From Mucilaginibacter sp. (lineage in GTDB: Bacteria > Bacteroidota > Bacteroidia > Sphingobacteriales > Sphingobacteriaceae): a DNA stretch of 12,508 nucleotides. Location: the NCBI GenBank assembly GCA_025934475.1, contig JAICXZ010000026.1, positions 1-12,508 on the forward strand. Reading direction: 5' to 3'. Both the position numbers and the translations under genes were made by a program. Below the pieces are notes generated by a model that saw only the letters and a program-made list of their open reading frames with translations, made no database searches and had not been told where the DNA came from. Positions 1 through 7,192 of this stretch are shown here, piece by piece (the stretch's first letter is position 1; the number at the start of each line of letters is the position of its first letter).

Positions 1-428
1 AGTTCATGCGGCATTTTTTTAAGTTTAGAGCGAAGGCCAACTTTTTCGAGTACATCGAGGGTCTTTTCGGCGATGAGGTTTTTGTCCTTCCAGCCGGTGG
101 CCCTCATTACAAACTCCAGGTTGGCTTCAACGGTACGGTCTGTCAATAATTGAAAATCCTGGAAAACAATACCCAGCTTGCGGCGCAGGAACGGGATATC
201 CTTACTCGCCAGGTTTTTTAGCTCATAACCACAAACGTGTCCATCGCCTGAACCAATGCCGAGATCGCCATAAATAATCTTCAGCAGGCTACTTTTGCCC
301 GAACCGGTTGCCCCGATGAGCCATACGAAATCGCCTTTATCGATGTGCAGGTTTACATTAGATAGCACCAGGTGTTTTTGCTGAAATATATCTACACCGT
401 TGAGTTTTATAATTGAATTCCCGATCAT
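1..428 (-). CDS. ftsE: Cell-division ATP-binding protein FtsE (3' part outside window)
   Basis: ABC-type ATPase that partners the membrane protein FtsX at the division septum, where the pair is known to control peptidoglycan hydrolases. The visible 142 codons hold the N-terminal half: Walker A at residues 39-46 (GATGSGKS, Lys45), a stretch at 77-92 reading DIPFLRRKLGIVFQDF with the Q-loop Gln90, and LLTDRTVEANLEF following it. The combination IPFLRRKLGIVFQDFQLL is typical of FtsE in Bacteroidota and separates it from transporter ATPases. The ABC signature and Walker B lie beyond the left edge, so the protein is cut by the window, not truncated. The ATG at 428-426 begins 2 bases after the stop of the upstream 67-aa gene, so the two are almost certainly co-transcribed and probably translationally coupled. 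No ftsX is seen. The alternative is a LolD/MacB-type ATPase, which I consider unlikely. Confidence 0.9.
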   Translation of the reverse strand, partial: MIGNSIIKLNGVDIFQQKHLVLSNVNLHIDKGDFVWLIGATGSGKSSLLKIIYGDLGIGSGDGHVCGYELKNLASKDIPFLRRKLGIVFQDFQLLTDRTVEANLEFVMRATGWKDKNLIAEKTLDVLEKVGLRSKLKKMPHE

Positions 429-430
429 TT

Positions 431-634
431 CTATAGTTCTAATTTCAGGATCTGGCCAAAAGGCAGGTCCCTTACAATATTCATAATATATTCGGCCTTG
501 CTGCTAAGTCCCACTTTATCCAGCGATTTTTCCGGCCTGTCGACCCTGAAATAAGCCAGCAAGGTAAACTGGTCGTCGCGCAGTTGCACATAATCCGGTA
601 TTTTGGCAACGCCCTTTACTTTGATGATATACAT
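431..634 (-). CDS. Small conserved-looking protein upstream of ftsE, function unknown
   Basis: This 67-residue protein is not one I can assign to a named family. It begins MYIIKVKGVAKIPDYVQLRD and ends in FGQILKLEL. It has no signal peptide, no membrane segment and no cysteine. The alternation of hydrophobic and charged residues suggests a small soluble alpha/beta or beta fold. Its reality is supported by the 2-base spacing to ftsE downstream, by the absence of a competing longer frame, and by a strong promoter box (730-737) about 95 bases upstream on the same strand. The ATG at 634-632 lies only 4 bases from the arm of a heptad-period inverted repeat that fills the leader, so initiation could depend on how that leader folds. 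A role linked to FtsE or division is an inference from position alone. Confidence 0.75.
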   Translation of the reverse strand: MYIIKVKGVAKIPDYVQLRDDQFTLLAYFRVDRPEKSLDKVGLSSKAEYIMNIVRDLPFGQILKLEL

Positions 635-638
635 TTTA

Positions 639-723
639 AGCTAAAAGCTTAAAGCAAAAAGCACAAAGCTTTTTAGACTATCCGATAACATAGCTTATAG
701 CTTTCTGCTTTCGGCTTTTTGCT
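639..723. repeat. Heptad-period inverted repeat (AGCnnAA units) in the leader of the 67-aa gene/ftsE unit
   Basis: The left arm (639-669) is four 7-nt units of form AGCnnAA plus AGC, starting at 639, 646, 653 and 660. The right arm (693-723) is the same kind of unit on the other strand, GCTTnnn, starting at 693, 700, 707 and 714. The spacer is 23 nt. Aligned as a hairpin, the arms agree at 24 of 31 positions by my hand count. The exact 7-nt spacing in both arms is directly visible. The structure lies between the predicted transcription start (about 724) and the ATG at 634. Confidence 0.85.
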
Positions 724-729
724 CCTTTT

Positions 730-759
730 CAAAGGTACGTTATTTTAAAGCTTTGTCAA
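730..759 (-). promoter_or_regulatory. Bacteroidota-type promoter for the 67-aa gene and ftsE
   Basis: On the minus strand TACCTTTG (737-730) matches the TAnnTTTG -7 box exactly, and TTG (759-757) lies 19 nt upstream, the expected spacing for the -33 box. Both lie at or just past the 3' end of the acyl-CoA reductase gene (stop codon 747-745). The predicted start of transcription is near 724, so the leader would consist almost entirely of the heptad inverted repeat. Confidence 0.75.
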
Positions 760-1770
760 GAAATCCATCGTATCCACCCCGTCGGCATAGTCCCATAGCG
801 TTGGGTGCTGACTTTGGCCAAAAGTAACTACCTGGTTGTTAACATCCAGAGCAATATCGCTTACGATACATTGGATATTTTGACCTTGCTGGATTAAGTT
901 AGCCTGTAACGCAGCGATGTCCTCATAATACTCATAGAATAATACTGCCAGGGGAGAAGTCAGACTTTTATCCTCCTTCAGGATCAGGAATCCATTGTCT
1001 AAGTGTGGATTGCGATTTACAAGATAGATCGACTTGTTATAATCGTAGTTGTTATTGTATTTGTGATGATGGATAATGTTATTGTATGGCTCAATTGCCT
1101 CAAAAAAAGGAACAAAATCATACCCCTTCGGTACAAATAATTTGGACACATTGCGGCACCCGAGACCGAAATAATCGAAAATATCATGCCCCAGTGTGTA
1201 CAATTGCCCGGATGTTTCATCTCCCCTGAGCACCGCCACGCTATTTCTGTTTTTGCGAATGATATTGGGCACCTTGCCGAAGTAATACTCAAAATACCGG
1301 GAGGTATTATTACTGCCGGTGGCAATGACAGCATCAAAGTTTTCGAGCCGATCGACAAAACTGAACTTGCTTTCAAAAGCCGGCTCAATAGCTACCAGGC
1401 GGGCCAGTACCTGCTTGATCAGACGCGCATCCTGTGATGATGATTTGATCAACGCATGATTGCCACTTGTGAGAACACATAATACATCGTGAAAGCCAAC
1501 CAGTGGAATGTTGCCGGCAAGTACCAGGCCCACTTTTTTGTCGCCGCCCGAACCAGGTTCGGGATATTGATTCAACCATTTCAGCAGATTTGCCTTGCTA
1601 AGCATCTCACCGATCGACTTCACCGCCAGCGCTGTATTTTCGGGCGTGAACCATGCATTGAAGTGATGTTCGTCGCGAATTATGGCGGATAATTCGTCAT
1701 CGGGGAAACATAATTGCGTTCCTAACGTAGAAAATATATCTGCTAAGTAGGGTATTTCTAATTTTGACAT
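745..1770 (-). CDS. LuxC-family acyl-CoA reductase
   Basis: This 341-residue protein belongs to the LuxC branch of the aldehyde dehydrogenase superfamily, which reduces a fatty acyl-CoA (or acyl thioester) to the aldehyde with NAD(P)H. Visible marks are the nucleotide-binding region with GLVLAGNIPLVGFHD (81-95), IATGSNNTSRYFEYYF (149-164) followed by PNIIRKNRNSVAVL, the GLGCRNVSKLFVP stretch (203-214) carrying the presumed catalytic Cys205, and HHKYNNNYDYNKSIYL (235-250), characteristic of the Bacteroidota members. It is shorter than classical luminous-bacteria LuxC (about 480 aa). No signal peptide is present, so it is cytoplasmic. No luxD, luxE or luxAB is nearby, so light production is excluded. 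Its partner is the divergent ferredoxin at 1870, a pairing I recall from other Bacteroidota. The physiological substrate is unknown; a role in lipid or aldehyde metabolism is an inference. The start ATG (1770-1768) follows an exact promoter box by 67 nt. Confidence 0.88.
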   Translation of the reverse strand: MSKLEIPYLADIFSTLGTQLCFPDDELSAIIRDEHHFNAWFTPENTALAVKSIGEMLSKANLLKWLNQYPEPGSGGDKKVGLVLAGNIPLVGFHDVLCVLTSGNHALIKSSSQDARLIKQVLARLVAIEPAFESKFSFVDRLENFDAVIATGSNNTSRYFEYYFGKVPNIIRKNRNSVAVLRGDETSGQLYTLGHDIFDYFGLGCRNVSKLFVPKGYDFVPFFEAIEPYNNIIHHHKYNNNYDYNKSIYLVNRNPHLDNGFLILKEDKSLTSPLAVLFYEYYEDIAALQANLIQQGQNIQCIVSDIALDVNNQVVTFGQSQHPTLWDYADGVDTMDFLTKL

Positions 1771-1810
1771 ATAAATGGAGCGGGCGTAAACCCTGAAACT
1801 GTTTTTTTGT

Positions 1811-1818
1811 TATATTTG
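1811..1818 (+). promoter_or_regulatory. -7 box of the ferredoxin promoter
   Basis: TATATTTG fits TAnnTTTG exactly and lies 51 bases before the ferredoxin ATG. No convincing TTG was seen at the -33 distance. The transcription start would be near 1825. Confidence 0.5.
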
Positions 1819-1836
1819 CATGCTTATTTAGCGACG

Positions 1837-1844
1837 CAAAGGTA
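1837..1844 (-). promoter_or_regulatory. -7 box of the acyl-CoA reductase promoter
   Basis: On the minus strand TACCTTTG fits TAnnTTTG exactly, 66 bases before the reductase ATG. It is identical to the box at 730-737. No clear -33 TTG is visible. It faces the plus-strand box at 1811-1818, so each promoter lies inside the other's initial transcribed region. Confidence 0.5.
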
Positions 1845-1869
1845 ATTGAGAATATAAGATTAAAGAAAA

Positions 1870-2223
1870 ATGGCGATCAAAATAACCGACGAATGCATCA
1901 ACTGCGGGGCCTGCGAGCCCGAGTGCCCTAATAATGCAATTTATGATGCAGGGGCAGCATGGCGCTTTTCGGACGGCACAGGCTTGAAGGGACTTATAGA
2001 TTTTGGTGATGGTAATACGCTGAATGCTGAAGAGACACAAGCTGCGTTATCTGATGATATTTATTATATCGTACCCGACAAATGTACTGAGTGCGTAGGT
2101 TTCCACGATGAACCGCAGTGTGCTGCTGTTTGCCCGGTTGATTGCTGTGTAGACGACGAGGACGTTCGCGAAACCAAAGAAGAACTGATGGCCAAAAAAG
2201 AATGGCTGCATATGAACGAATAA
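1870..2223 (+). CDS. 2[4Fe-4S] dicluster ferredoxin
   Basis: This 117-residue cytoplasmic electron carrier shows the first cluster motif as C9-x2-C12-x2-C15-x3-C19-P and the second as C72-x2-C75-x8-C84-x3-C88-P. The eight-residue gap between Cys75 and Cys84 is the enlarged loop of Allochromatium-type (YfhL-like) ferredoxins. Cys92 and Cys93 directly after cluster II are additional. Between the clusters lies a roughly 45-residue insert (27-71) absent from minimal 55-60 aa bacterial ferredoxins, and the acidic C-terminal tail (93-117) is likely helical. The gene diverges from the acyl-CoA reductase across 99 bp with closely placed promoter boxes, suggesting shared regulation. It is monocistronic, being followed after 22 bases by a strong intrinsic terminator. 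Whether it supplies electrons to the reductase is not shown by the sequence, and LuxC enzymes normally use NADPH. Confidence 0.93.
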   Translation: MAIKITDECINCGACEPECPNNAIYDAGAAWRFSDGTGLKGLIDFGDGNTLNAEETQAALSDDIYYIVPDKCTECVGFHDEPQCAAVCPVDCCVDDEDVRETKEELMAKKEWLHMNE

Positions 2224-2245
2224 TAAGCTATTTACAGTAAATAGG

Positions 2246-2280
2246 TAAGGGGATATAGTTTTATATCCCCTTATTTTTTT
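2246..2280 (+). terminator. Intrinsic terminator after the ferredoxin gene
   Basis: A perfect 12-bp stem, TAAGGGGATATA (2246-2257) against its complement (2262-2273), closes a 4-nt loop (GTTT) and is followed by seven T (2274-2280). It starts 22 bases after the ferredoxin stop and separates that gene from the NlpC/P60 gene. Confidence 0.93.
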
Positions 2281-2286
2281 AAATGA

Positions 2287-2294
2287 TATTTTTG
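2287..2294 (+). promoter_or_regulatory. Possible -7 box for the NlpC/P60 gene
   Basis: TATTTTTG fits TAnnTTTG and lies 45 bases before the ATG at 2340, just after the preceding terminator. The box sits in T-rich DNA and no -33 TTG is seen, since that position falls in the terminator stem, so chance occurrence is quite possible. Confidence 0.35.
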
Positions 2295-2339
2295 ACTTAT
2301 TGTTGTATAATATTATCCCCTGAACTCCGCCCCTGAATA

Positions 2340-3110
2340 ATGGAATACGGTATTTGTAATTTAGCTATTATCCCCTTAAGAGCCGAACCAAGCGATAGAA
2401 GCGAACAGGTTTCGCAGATATTATTCGGTGAGGCATTCGAGATATTGGAGTGGAAGGAAAGGTGGGTGCGGGTGCGTACGGATTTGGATAACTACGAGGG
2501 CTGGATCGGCCGTCTGCAATTTACAATGCTGGGCCATATCGCTTACAGAAGCCTTAAACAGGTTCCGCCGCCTATCACTTACCGTGCAGTAACGCAAGCC
2601 TGGAAAAAGCCGGATAATACTGTACTTTATTTGCCGGTGGCCAGCTCGCTGGTGTTTTTAAAAGGCACTACATGTCATATCAACAACGAGAAATTTGAGA
2701 TTATTGGTGAAATAGGGGAGACCGAGCCTATTGATATTACCGCCAAGTCATTTTTAAATACACCTTACCTCTGGGGCGGACGCACGCATTACGGTATCGA
2801 TTGCTCTGGCCTTACTCAAACCGTTTATAGGTTACAGGGCATTGACCTTCGTCGCGATGCCTGGATGCAGGCAGAACAGGGCGAAACGGTCGATTTCCTG
2901 TCTGAGGCGAAACTCGGCGACCTTGCCTTCTTCGATAATGAAGAGGGACGCATCACCCACGTGGGCATTCTGTTCGGAAACGGATATATCATCCATGCTT
3001 CCGGCAAAGTAAAGATCGATTCAATCGATATGCAGGGTATCTATTCGGAGGATCAGAGACGACATACGCATAAACTGCGTATTATTAAACGACTGATCCC
3101 CTCCAAATAA
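2340..3110 (+). CDS. NlpC/P60 (C40) peptidoglycan endopeptidase with N-terminal SH3 region
   Basis: This 256-residue protein resembles gamma-D-glutamyl-L-diamino acid endopeptidases (YkfC/dipeptidyl-peptidase VI type), which cut peptide stems of murein or recycled muropeptides. The N-terminal part contains a bacterial SH3 fold (about 2-62: ICNLAIIPLRAEPSDRSEQV, then ERWVRVR and YEGWIGRLQ) and probably a second SH3-like unit (about 77-125). The catalytic domain (about 130-250) shows PYLWGGRTHYGIDCSGL with the nucleophile Cys155, then KLGDLAFF, THVGI with His207 and YIIHASG with His219, the expected Cys-His-His set. No clear signal peptide is visible, which fits a cytoplasmic role on imported muropeptides as in the dipeptidyl-peptidase VI group. 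The length is usual for the family. The stop codon TAA at 3108-3110 directly abuts the stop codon of the converging T9SS gene. Confidence 0.9.
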   Translation: MEYGICNLAIIPLRAEPSDRSEQVSQILFGEAFEILEWKERWVRVRTDLDNYEGWIGRLQFTMLGHIAYRSLKQVPPPITYRAVTQAWKKPDNTVLYLPVASSLVFLKGTTCHINNEKFEIIGEIGETEPIDITAKSFLNTPYLWGGRTHYGIDCSGLTQTVYRLQGIDLRRDAWMQAEQGETVDFLSEAKLGDLAFFDNEEGRITHVGILFGNGYIIHASGKVKIDSIDMQGIYSEDQRRHTHKLRIIKRLIPSK

Positions 3111-6100
3111 TTAATCCTTTACAAAGCTGGCTACACCTACCAGGCTGTTATTGCTGCTATTAGTTACCTGTACCATGTAAGTCCCGGGCTGCAGATTACC
3201 TACATTGCCGCTCCATCTAGGTTGTTTGGATATATCCTGTTTTACAACCTGGCCGAATGAGTTTACGATCTTGATCTCATATGATTTGATCTTGAAATCG
3301 CCAAACTTATCATCTCGCTGGGCCACAGACAGGTTAATTGCCGATGTTGTTGGATTAGGATATACGCTGATATTAACCGCATTGTTAGGCGCCGACTCAT
3401 AATACAATCTTACCACGTTAGAATAAGTGGTGTAATCGTAGAGACCCACAATTTTTAAACGATACAAGTTTTCGCCAATGACCGGAAATTTGTCTATTAA
3501 ATCATATCGCCCCGAGCTATCTGCCTGCAGGCTGCCTACAGGTTGATAGGTTTGACCTTTATCCGTGCTCCGCTGTACATAAAAAGTAGTCGTGCTTTGC
3601 TCATCTTTCGCCTTCCAGCTTATACGCGAGCCCGCCGGTACTTTGTCGGCATCAAGCGCCACTATTTTGGGCTCTTTCACTGGAATGTGCTTGATTAACA
3701 TCTGAAAACGATTGGCGCCGAAAGTAGTTGAGTCGGTTTTGTCGATGTTAAAGCTATATGATGTGCCCTGATTCATTATTACCGAATCCTTAAGGTAAAG
3801 GTCTCTCAGTATTATTTGATAATAAGGAGCCAGGTACAAAATTTGCTTCAGGTCCAGGCTATACGGACCTGATGCCGTTGCATCGACGAACAAGGGAGCT
3901 ATTTCGGGCTTGTGTTTGGTTGGGTACGGGATCAAATCAATGGCCAGTTTGATGCTATCGGACGACATCGCCGATAAGCTAACTGCAGGGGCAATACCCC
4001 CCAGGTCAATAGCATCTTCATTGTAAACATAATTATTGCCTGCATCGGCATTCATGCGTATGATGATCTGGTCGGTTCCGGTTGCATCTTTGGTCATCTG
4101 CACACGCAGCAATGGGTTTGGCACTGGTGGCGAGCCTTTCGGGATACCCATGAGGCTATTCATTTTAGCAGTTAATGGTTGTGCGGTAGTTTTGGCAGTT
4201 TCCCGGAAGGACAGCGTTTGCGTGCTGCTATTTGCCTGCACAAAGAAACCCTGACCGCTGGCAATGATGTTGCTTGCCGAGCCTACAGCTGTGCCCGGGT
4301 CTATGTTAGTTGTTGTATCAGCAACGGTTATAGTACCTGTTTTCTGCATATAAGCCTCGTACTGTTTATTGGTAGGGTTGAACATATACATCGCCGATGA
4401 TAAGCCTCCGCCACCATAAATGGATGAGTTCGACACAGTACTATTGCGGTTATACTTTTCCCAGTTAATAGCCGAAGGATAGGGATTTCCCACCAGGCAG
4501 AAACCTCTGTTCAATGCATTAGCCAGGTTCGGACTGTTGGTATAACCCAGGTAATTATTTTGCAGGTACCAGAGCTGTACATTGACTGTGCCGGTATTAA
4601 CTGTTCCTGTATTGGTAAATGTCACGTCTTCCGGATAATTGTACGGATAGCTGGTTTTGGTGCCGCTGGTGCTGCCGTTATTGGTTTTGTTACCCCTGAA
4701 AAAGAACAGCACGCCATTGCCAACCGGTATGTTAACGGTAGTATCATTGACATTGGCTATGGTAAGGCGTTTTTGTGTGCCTAGATTGTAAGATGGCGAG
4801 TTGTTAATTGCCGCTATACCTTTAAAATTGCCGGTCGTATAATTGGCGTTACTCGGGATAATGTCCTCCCGATAGATATAAGTCGATGGATTGCCAACGC
4901 TGAAAAATCCGCCGCTCGATGGTCCGGTTATGATGGCCCCGGCCGCCAGGTAAGAGAGATCGAATACATTGTTTCCATTAACCGTGCCACTGTATATCGG
5001 CGATGAGACCAGACGATAACCGCGTTTTGAAAGATCGGTTGGATAGCTGCCTTTTATAAAGCGTTCTACTGTAAGCGAACCGGTTAAAGTGCTGCCCGAC
5101 GGAATAGCACCCAGGTTAGCCGTTTGCGTCGATGTGCTTTTCAAAGTAAACGCCGCCGGTGACGAGCCAATGGCCAGGCTGCCTTTTGTAAAGGTAACCT
5201 GGCTGAAAATATCGACCGGGCCGCCACTGATGTTGACGGTGCCGCCGGATGAGTTATTAATAGTCATACCGCCCAGCTCGCACGTGCCGGCAGTATTGGT
5301 ACCGTAATAGTATTGCGATAAAATCGAACCGTTCCAATTAATGGTTGATGAGTAATTGCTGTTGTAAAGTATCTGGCCGCCGCTGCTGTTGTAAATATTA
5401 CAGCCGACGCTTAGGGTGTAACCGCTGAGGTTAATATAAGCGCCCGAACCTAAAGTGAGACCATAACAACCGGTGCTGCCCGTCAGTGTGGGGTAATTTG
5501 ATAAGCCGGCGGGTATAATCCATGAAACGTTAGCGTTTACTGGTACCTCGTTAGTTACGCCGGTGGTTGTATTATCCCAGTTGCTGGCATCGGAAGGGTT
5601 TGTGTTGGTGCCTTTCCAGGTATAGGTCAGGTAGCCGGCTACGGTGGATGCCCGTGCCGAGTTGGTTTGCATAGAGCCGGCGGTGGTAAATGTAGACGCA
5701 GTGCTTTGGTTCACATATTCTGCTTTTACCCAATCGGCTGTCAGCGTGGCGCCGATGATATGCGCCTCGTCCATGGTGCCGGTATAGCTCTGACCACCAA
5801 CAGTATGAAGGCCGCTTCCGCCGATATTGTTGTTAATATAATCGCCAAACGAAACCATATCTACTGAGCCTGAGAAAGGCGGGTTTGAGCTATCAGAGGT
5901 TGGCCCGGATACCAACGTGCCGTCTATGTAAAGCCAGCTTTGGTTAGTCGAGGCTTTATAAGTGTAGGCATAATGGTGCCAAACAGCGACACTTGGCGCC
6001 GTACCGTATTGAGCCAGCGGTGTTTTCCTATTGGCCCAGCGCCACGTTTGTACGCGGGGCAACGGCGTAACTGCCGCCTCAACCAATACCCCCAATTGAG

Positions 6101-6920
6101 TACCGTTACCGGTGGTCGCCGGATTGGTACTATTTTCGAGTACGATGAAATTGGCAGTATGTGGTGGCGTGCTCGGGTAACTTGCCCATAATGATAACGA
6201 CTGATCATTTTGTGTATTAGGCATGCCCGTTACCCCCGTAGCCATTACTGAGGTCGCTGATAGCGTAATACCGTTACCTATCTCCGAAGATGTGTTTTGC
6301 GTGACCGTTCCTGTACTGACCGTAGATACGTTATTGTTATTGACAGTCGCGTCGGCAAACTGCGGGGCGGTGCCGTTGGGATCTTCGTTAAAGTGATATA
6401 CGCCGCCATAGGTTATGCCTGATGTGGCTGTCACGTTACTCCAGGTGAGTTTTTGCCAGGAGGTGGTATGGGAGACAGAAGTCGTACTTATCGGGCCGAA
6501 ATAGCAATAAAACTTGTTTGATCCGTTTGCGGAACCGCTTTTATAAAGTGTCGGTACGCGCACCCAGAAATAAATGGTGCCGGTGCTACTGTCCCAGTTT
6601 TCGATCTGGTAGTAAAGCTCGCTGCTAGTTGAATAGGCGCTGTCGATGATCGCAAACGGAGGTACGGATGATGATCCGCCGACTGAGTTTGAGCAGGGCC
6701 CTGTAATAAAATGAGGGCTCACCACCTTAAGTAATGCGACAAAGTTGGTTTGGTCCGTGGTTATGCCCAATGATGCATTGTTTATCGTAAGTGGTATCCG
6801 GAACGCGTAAGTGTCATAATACGTTGTTTGCGACCTGGCGGTTTGGTAACCTAAGATCATAAAAACTGCGATAACAAGACCCCGTAAAAATATAACTGAC
6901 GGGACAAATGAGTTTTTCAT
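3111..6920 (-). CDS. T9SS-exported surface protein with DUF2341-like and LamG-like domains (paralog A)
   Basis: This 1269-residue exported protein starts with a signal peptide (1-31; hydrophobic VIFLRGLVIAVFMILGY, probable cut near ARSQ/TTYY). Residues 33-145 resemble DUF2341 (RIPLTINNA at the start, YYQIENW and FWVRVPTL inside, FYCYFGP at the end). Residues 171-395 look like a LamG/concanavalin-type jellyroll (VYHFNEDPNGT, SLSLWASY, WHHYAYTY, LYIDGTLV, DEAHI). From 433 there is a repetitive beta-rich Ser/Thr/Asn/Gly-rich core, about 1084-1177 resembles a fibronectin-III-like fold (FYVQRSTDKGQTYQPVG), and 1184-1269 is a type A sorting domain (SVYPNPTTSAINLSV, LQPGTYMVQV, end SFVKD), predicting T9SS secretion and surface anchoring or release. 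From about residue 594 to the end it aligns with the paralog at 7371. The substrate is unknown; LamG-type domains often bind glycans, which makes adhesion or polymer binding a guess. No terminator separates it from the converging peptidase gene. Confidence 0.88.
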   Translation of the reverse strand: MKNSFVPSVIFLRGLVIAVFMILGYQTARSQTTYYDTYAFRIPLTINNASLGITTDQTNFVALLKVVSPHFITGPCSNSVGGSSSVPPFAIIDSAYSTSSELYYQIENWDSSTGTIYFWVRVPTLYKSGSANGSNKFYCYFGPISTTSVSHTTSWQKLTWSNVTATSGITYGGVYHFNEDPNGTAPQFADATVNNNNVSTVSTGTVTQNTSSEIGNGITLSATSVMATGVTGMPNTQNDQSLSLWASYPSTPPHTANFIVLENSTNPATTGNGTQLGVLVEAAVTPLPRVQTWRWANRKTPLAQYGTAPSVAVWHHYAYTYKASTNQSWLYIDGTLVSGPTSDSSNPPFSGSVDMVSFGDYINNNIGGSGLHTVGGQSYTGTMDEAHIIGATLTADWVKAEYVNQSTASTFTTAGSMQTNSARASTVAGYLTYTWKGTNTNPSDASNWDNTTTGVTNEVPVNANVSWIIPAGLSNYPTLTGSTGCYGLTLGSGAYINLSGYTLSVGCNIYNSSGGQILYNSNYSSTINWNGSILSQYYYGTNTAGTCELGGMTINNSSGGTVNISGGPVDIFSQVTFTKGSLAIGSSPAAFTLKSTSTQTANLGAIPSGSTLTGSLTVERFIKGSYPTDLSKRGYRLVSSPIYSGTVNGNNVFDLSYLAAGAIITGPSSGGFFSVGNPSTYIYREDIIPSNANYTTGNFKGIAAINNSPSYNLGTQKRLTIANVNDTTVNIPVGNGVLFFFRGNKTNNGSTSGTKTSYPYNYPEDVTFTNTGTVNTGTVNVQLWYLQNNYLGYTNSPNLANALNRGFCLVGNPYPSAINWEKYNRNSTVSNSSIYGGGGLSSAMYMFNPTNKQYEAYMQKTGTITVADTTTNIDPGTAVGSASNIIASGQGFFVQANSSTQTLSFRETAKTTAQPLTAKMNSLMGIPKGSPPVPNPLLRVQMTKDATGTDQIIIRMNADAGNNYVYNEDAIDLGGIAPAVSLSAMSSDSIKLAIDLIPYPTKHKPEIAPLFVDATASGPYSLDLKQILYLAPYYQIILRDLYLKDSVIMNQGTSYSFNIDKTDSTTFGANRFQMLIKHIPVKEPKIVALDADKVPAGSRISWKAKDEQSTTTFYVQRSTDKGQTYQPVGSLQADSSGRYDLIDKFPVIGENLYRLKIVGLYDYTTYSNVVRLYYESAPNNAVNISVYPNPTTSAINLSVAQRDDKFGDFKIKSYEIKIVNSFGQVVKQDISKQPRWSGNVGNLQPGTYMVQVTNSSNNSLVGVASFVKD

Positions 6921-7024
6921 AGCTGGTTAAGGCTGTTGATAAGAATATATGTTTTGAAGAAATGGCATTAAATAAAATTAAACGGGTAGATGTAGCGTAA
7001 TGGTTAATGTAATTAGGGCAAATC

Positions 7025-7042
7025 AATAACCATATGGTTATT
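7025..7042. promoter_or_regulatory. 18-bp perfect palindrome upstream of paralog A, candidate operator
   Basis: AATAACCATATGGTTATT equals its own reverse complement over all 18 bases. It lies about 105 bases upstream of the paralog A start codon. No equivalent exists upstream of paralog B. A binding site for a dimeric regulator is possible, but the function is an inference and AT-rich DNA makes shorter palindromes common. Confidence 0.4.
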
Positions 7043-7128
7043 TTACGCGTTGCGTTTGGTAAAAGTTGTACGATTGAAAAGATTGAATTTTAGTGTATTG
7101 AATAACAGATAAATAAAATGCTTATTTA

Positions 7129-7158
7129 ATGTTTAATTATTTGATGGTCAATTTGTTG
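7129..7158. repeat. Duplicated spacer element, copy upstream of paralog A
   Basis: 27 of 30 positions match 10779-10808, including the uninterrupted ATGTTTAATTATTTG and CAATTTGTTG. It lies between the WD40 relic and paralog A exactly as the other copy lies between the intact WD40 gene and paralog B. This makes it a remnant of the same tandem duplication, perhaps kept because it is regulatory. Confidence 0.75.
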
Positions 7159-7192
7159 GGTTGTAATTGTGCGCTATAGAAAACGAACTTTT

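Noticed and set aside
639..723. CRISPR-like array
   Set aside because: Units are 7 nt with no unique spacers, arms are inverted and there are no cas genes.
1186..1437. Plus-strand open frame opposite the acyl-CoA reductase (and similar frames opposite the T9SS genes and the WD40 gene)
   Set aside because: These lie wholly antisense to well-supported genes, resemble no protein family and follow the complementary-frame codon pattern.
745..1770. Bioluminescence (lux) locus
   Set aside because: Only a LuxC-family reductase is present; luxA, luxB, luxD and luxE are absent.
2292..2311. Sigma70-like TTGACT and TATAAT upstream of the NlpC/P60 gene
   Set aside because: The spacing is 8 nt, far from the 16-18 required, and this phylum uses a different consensus.
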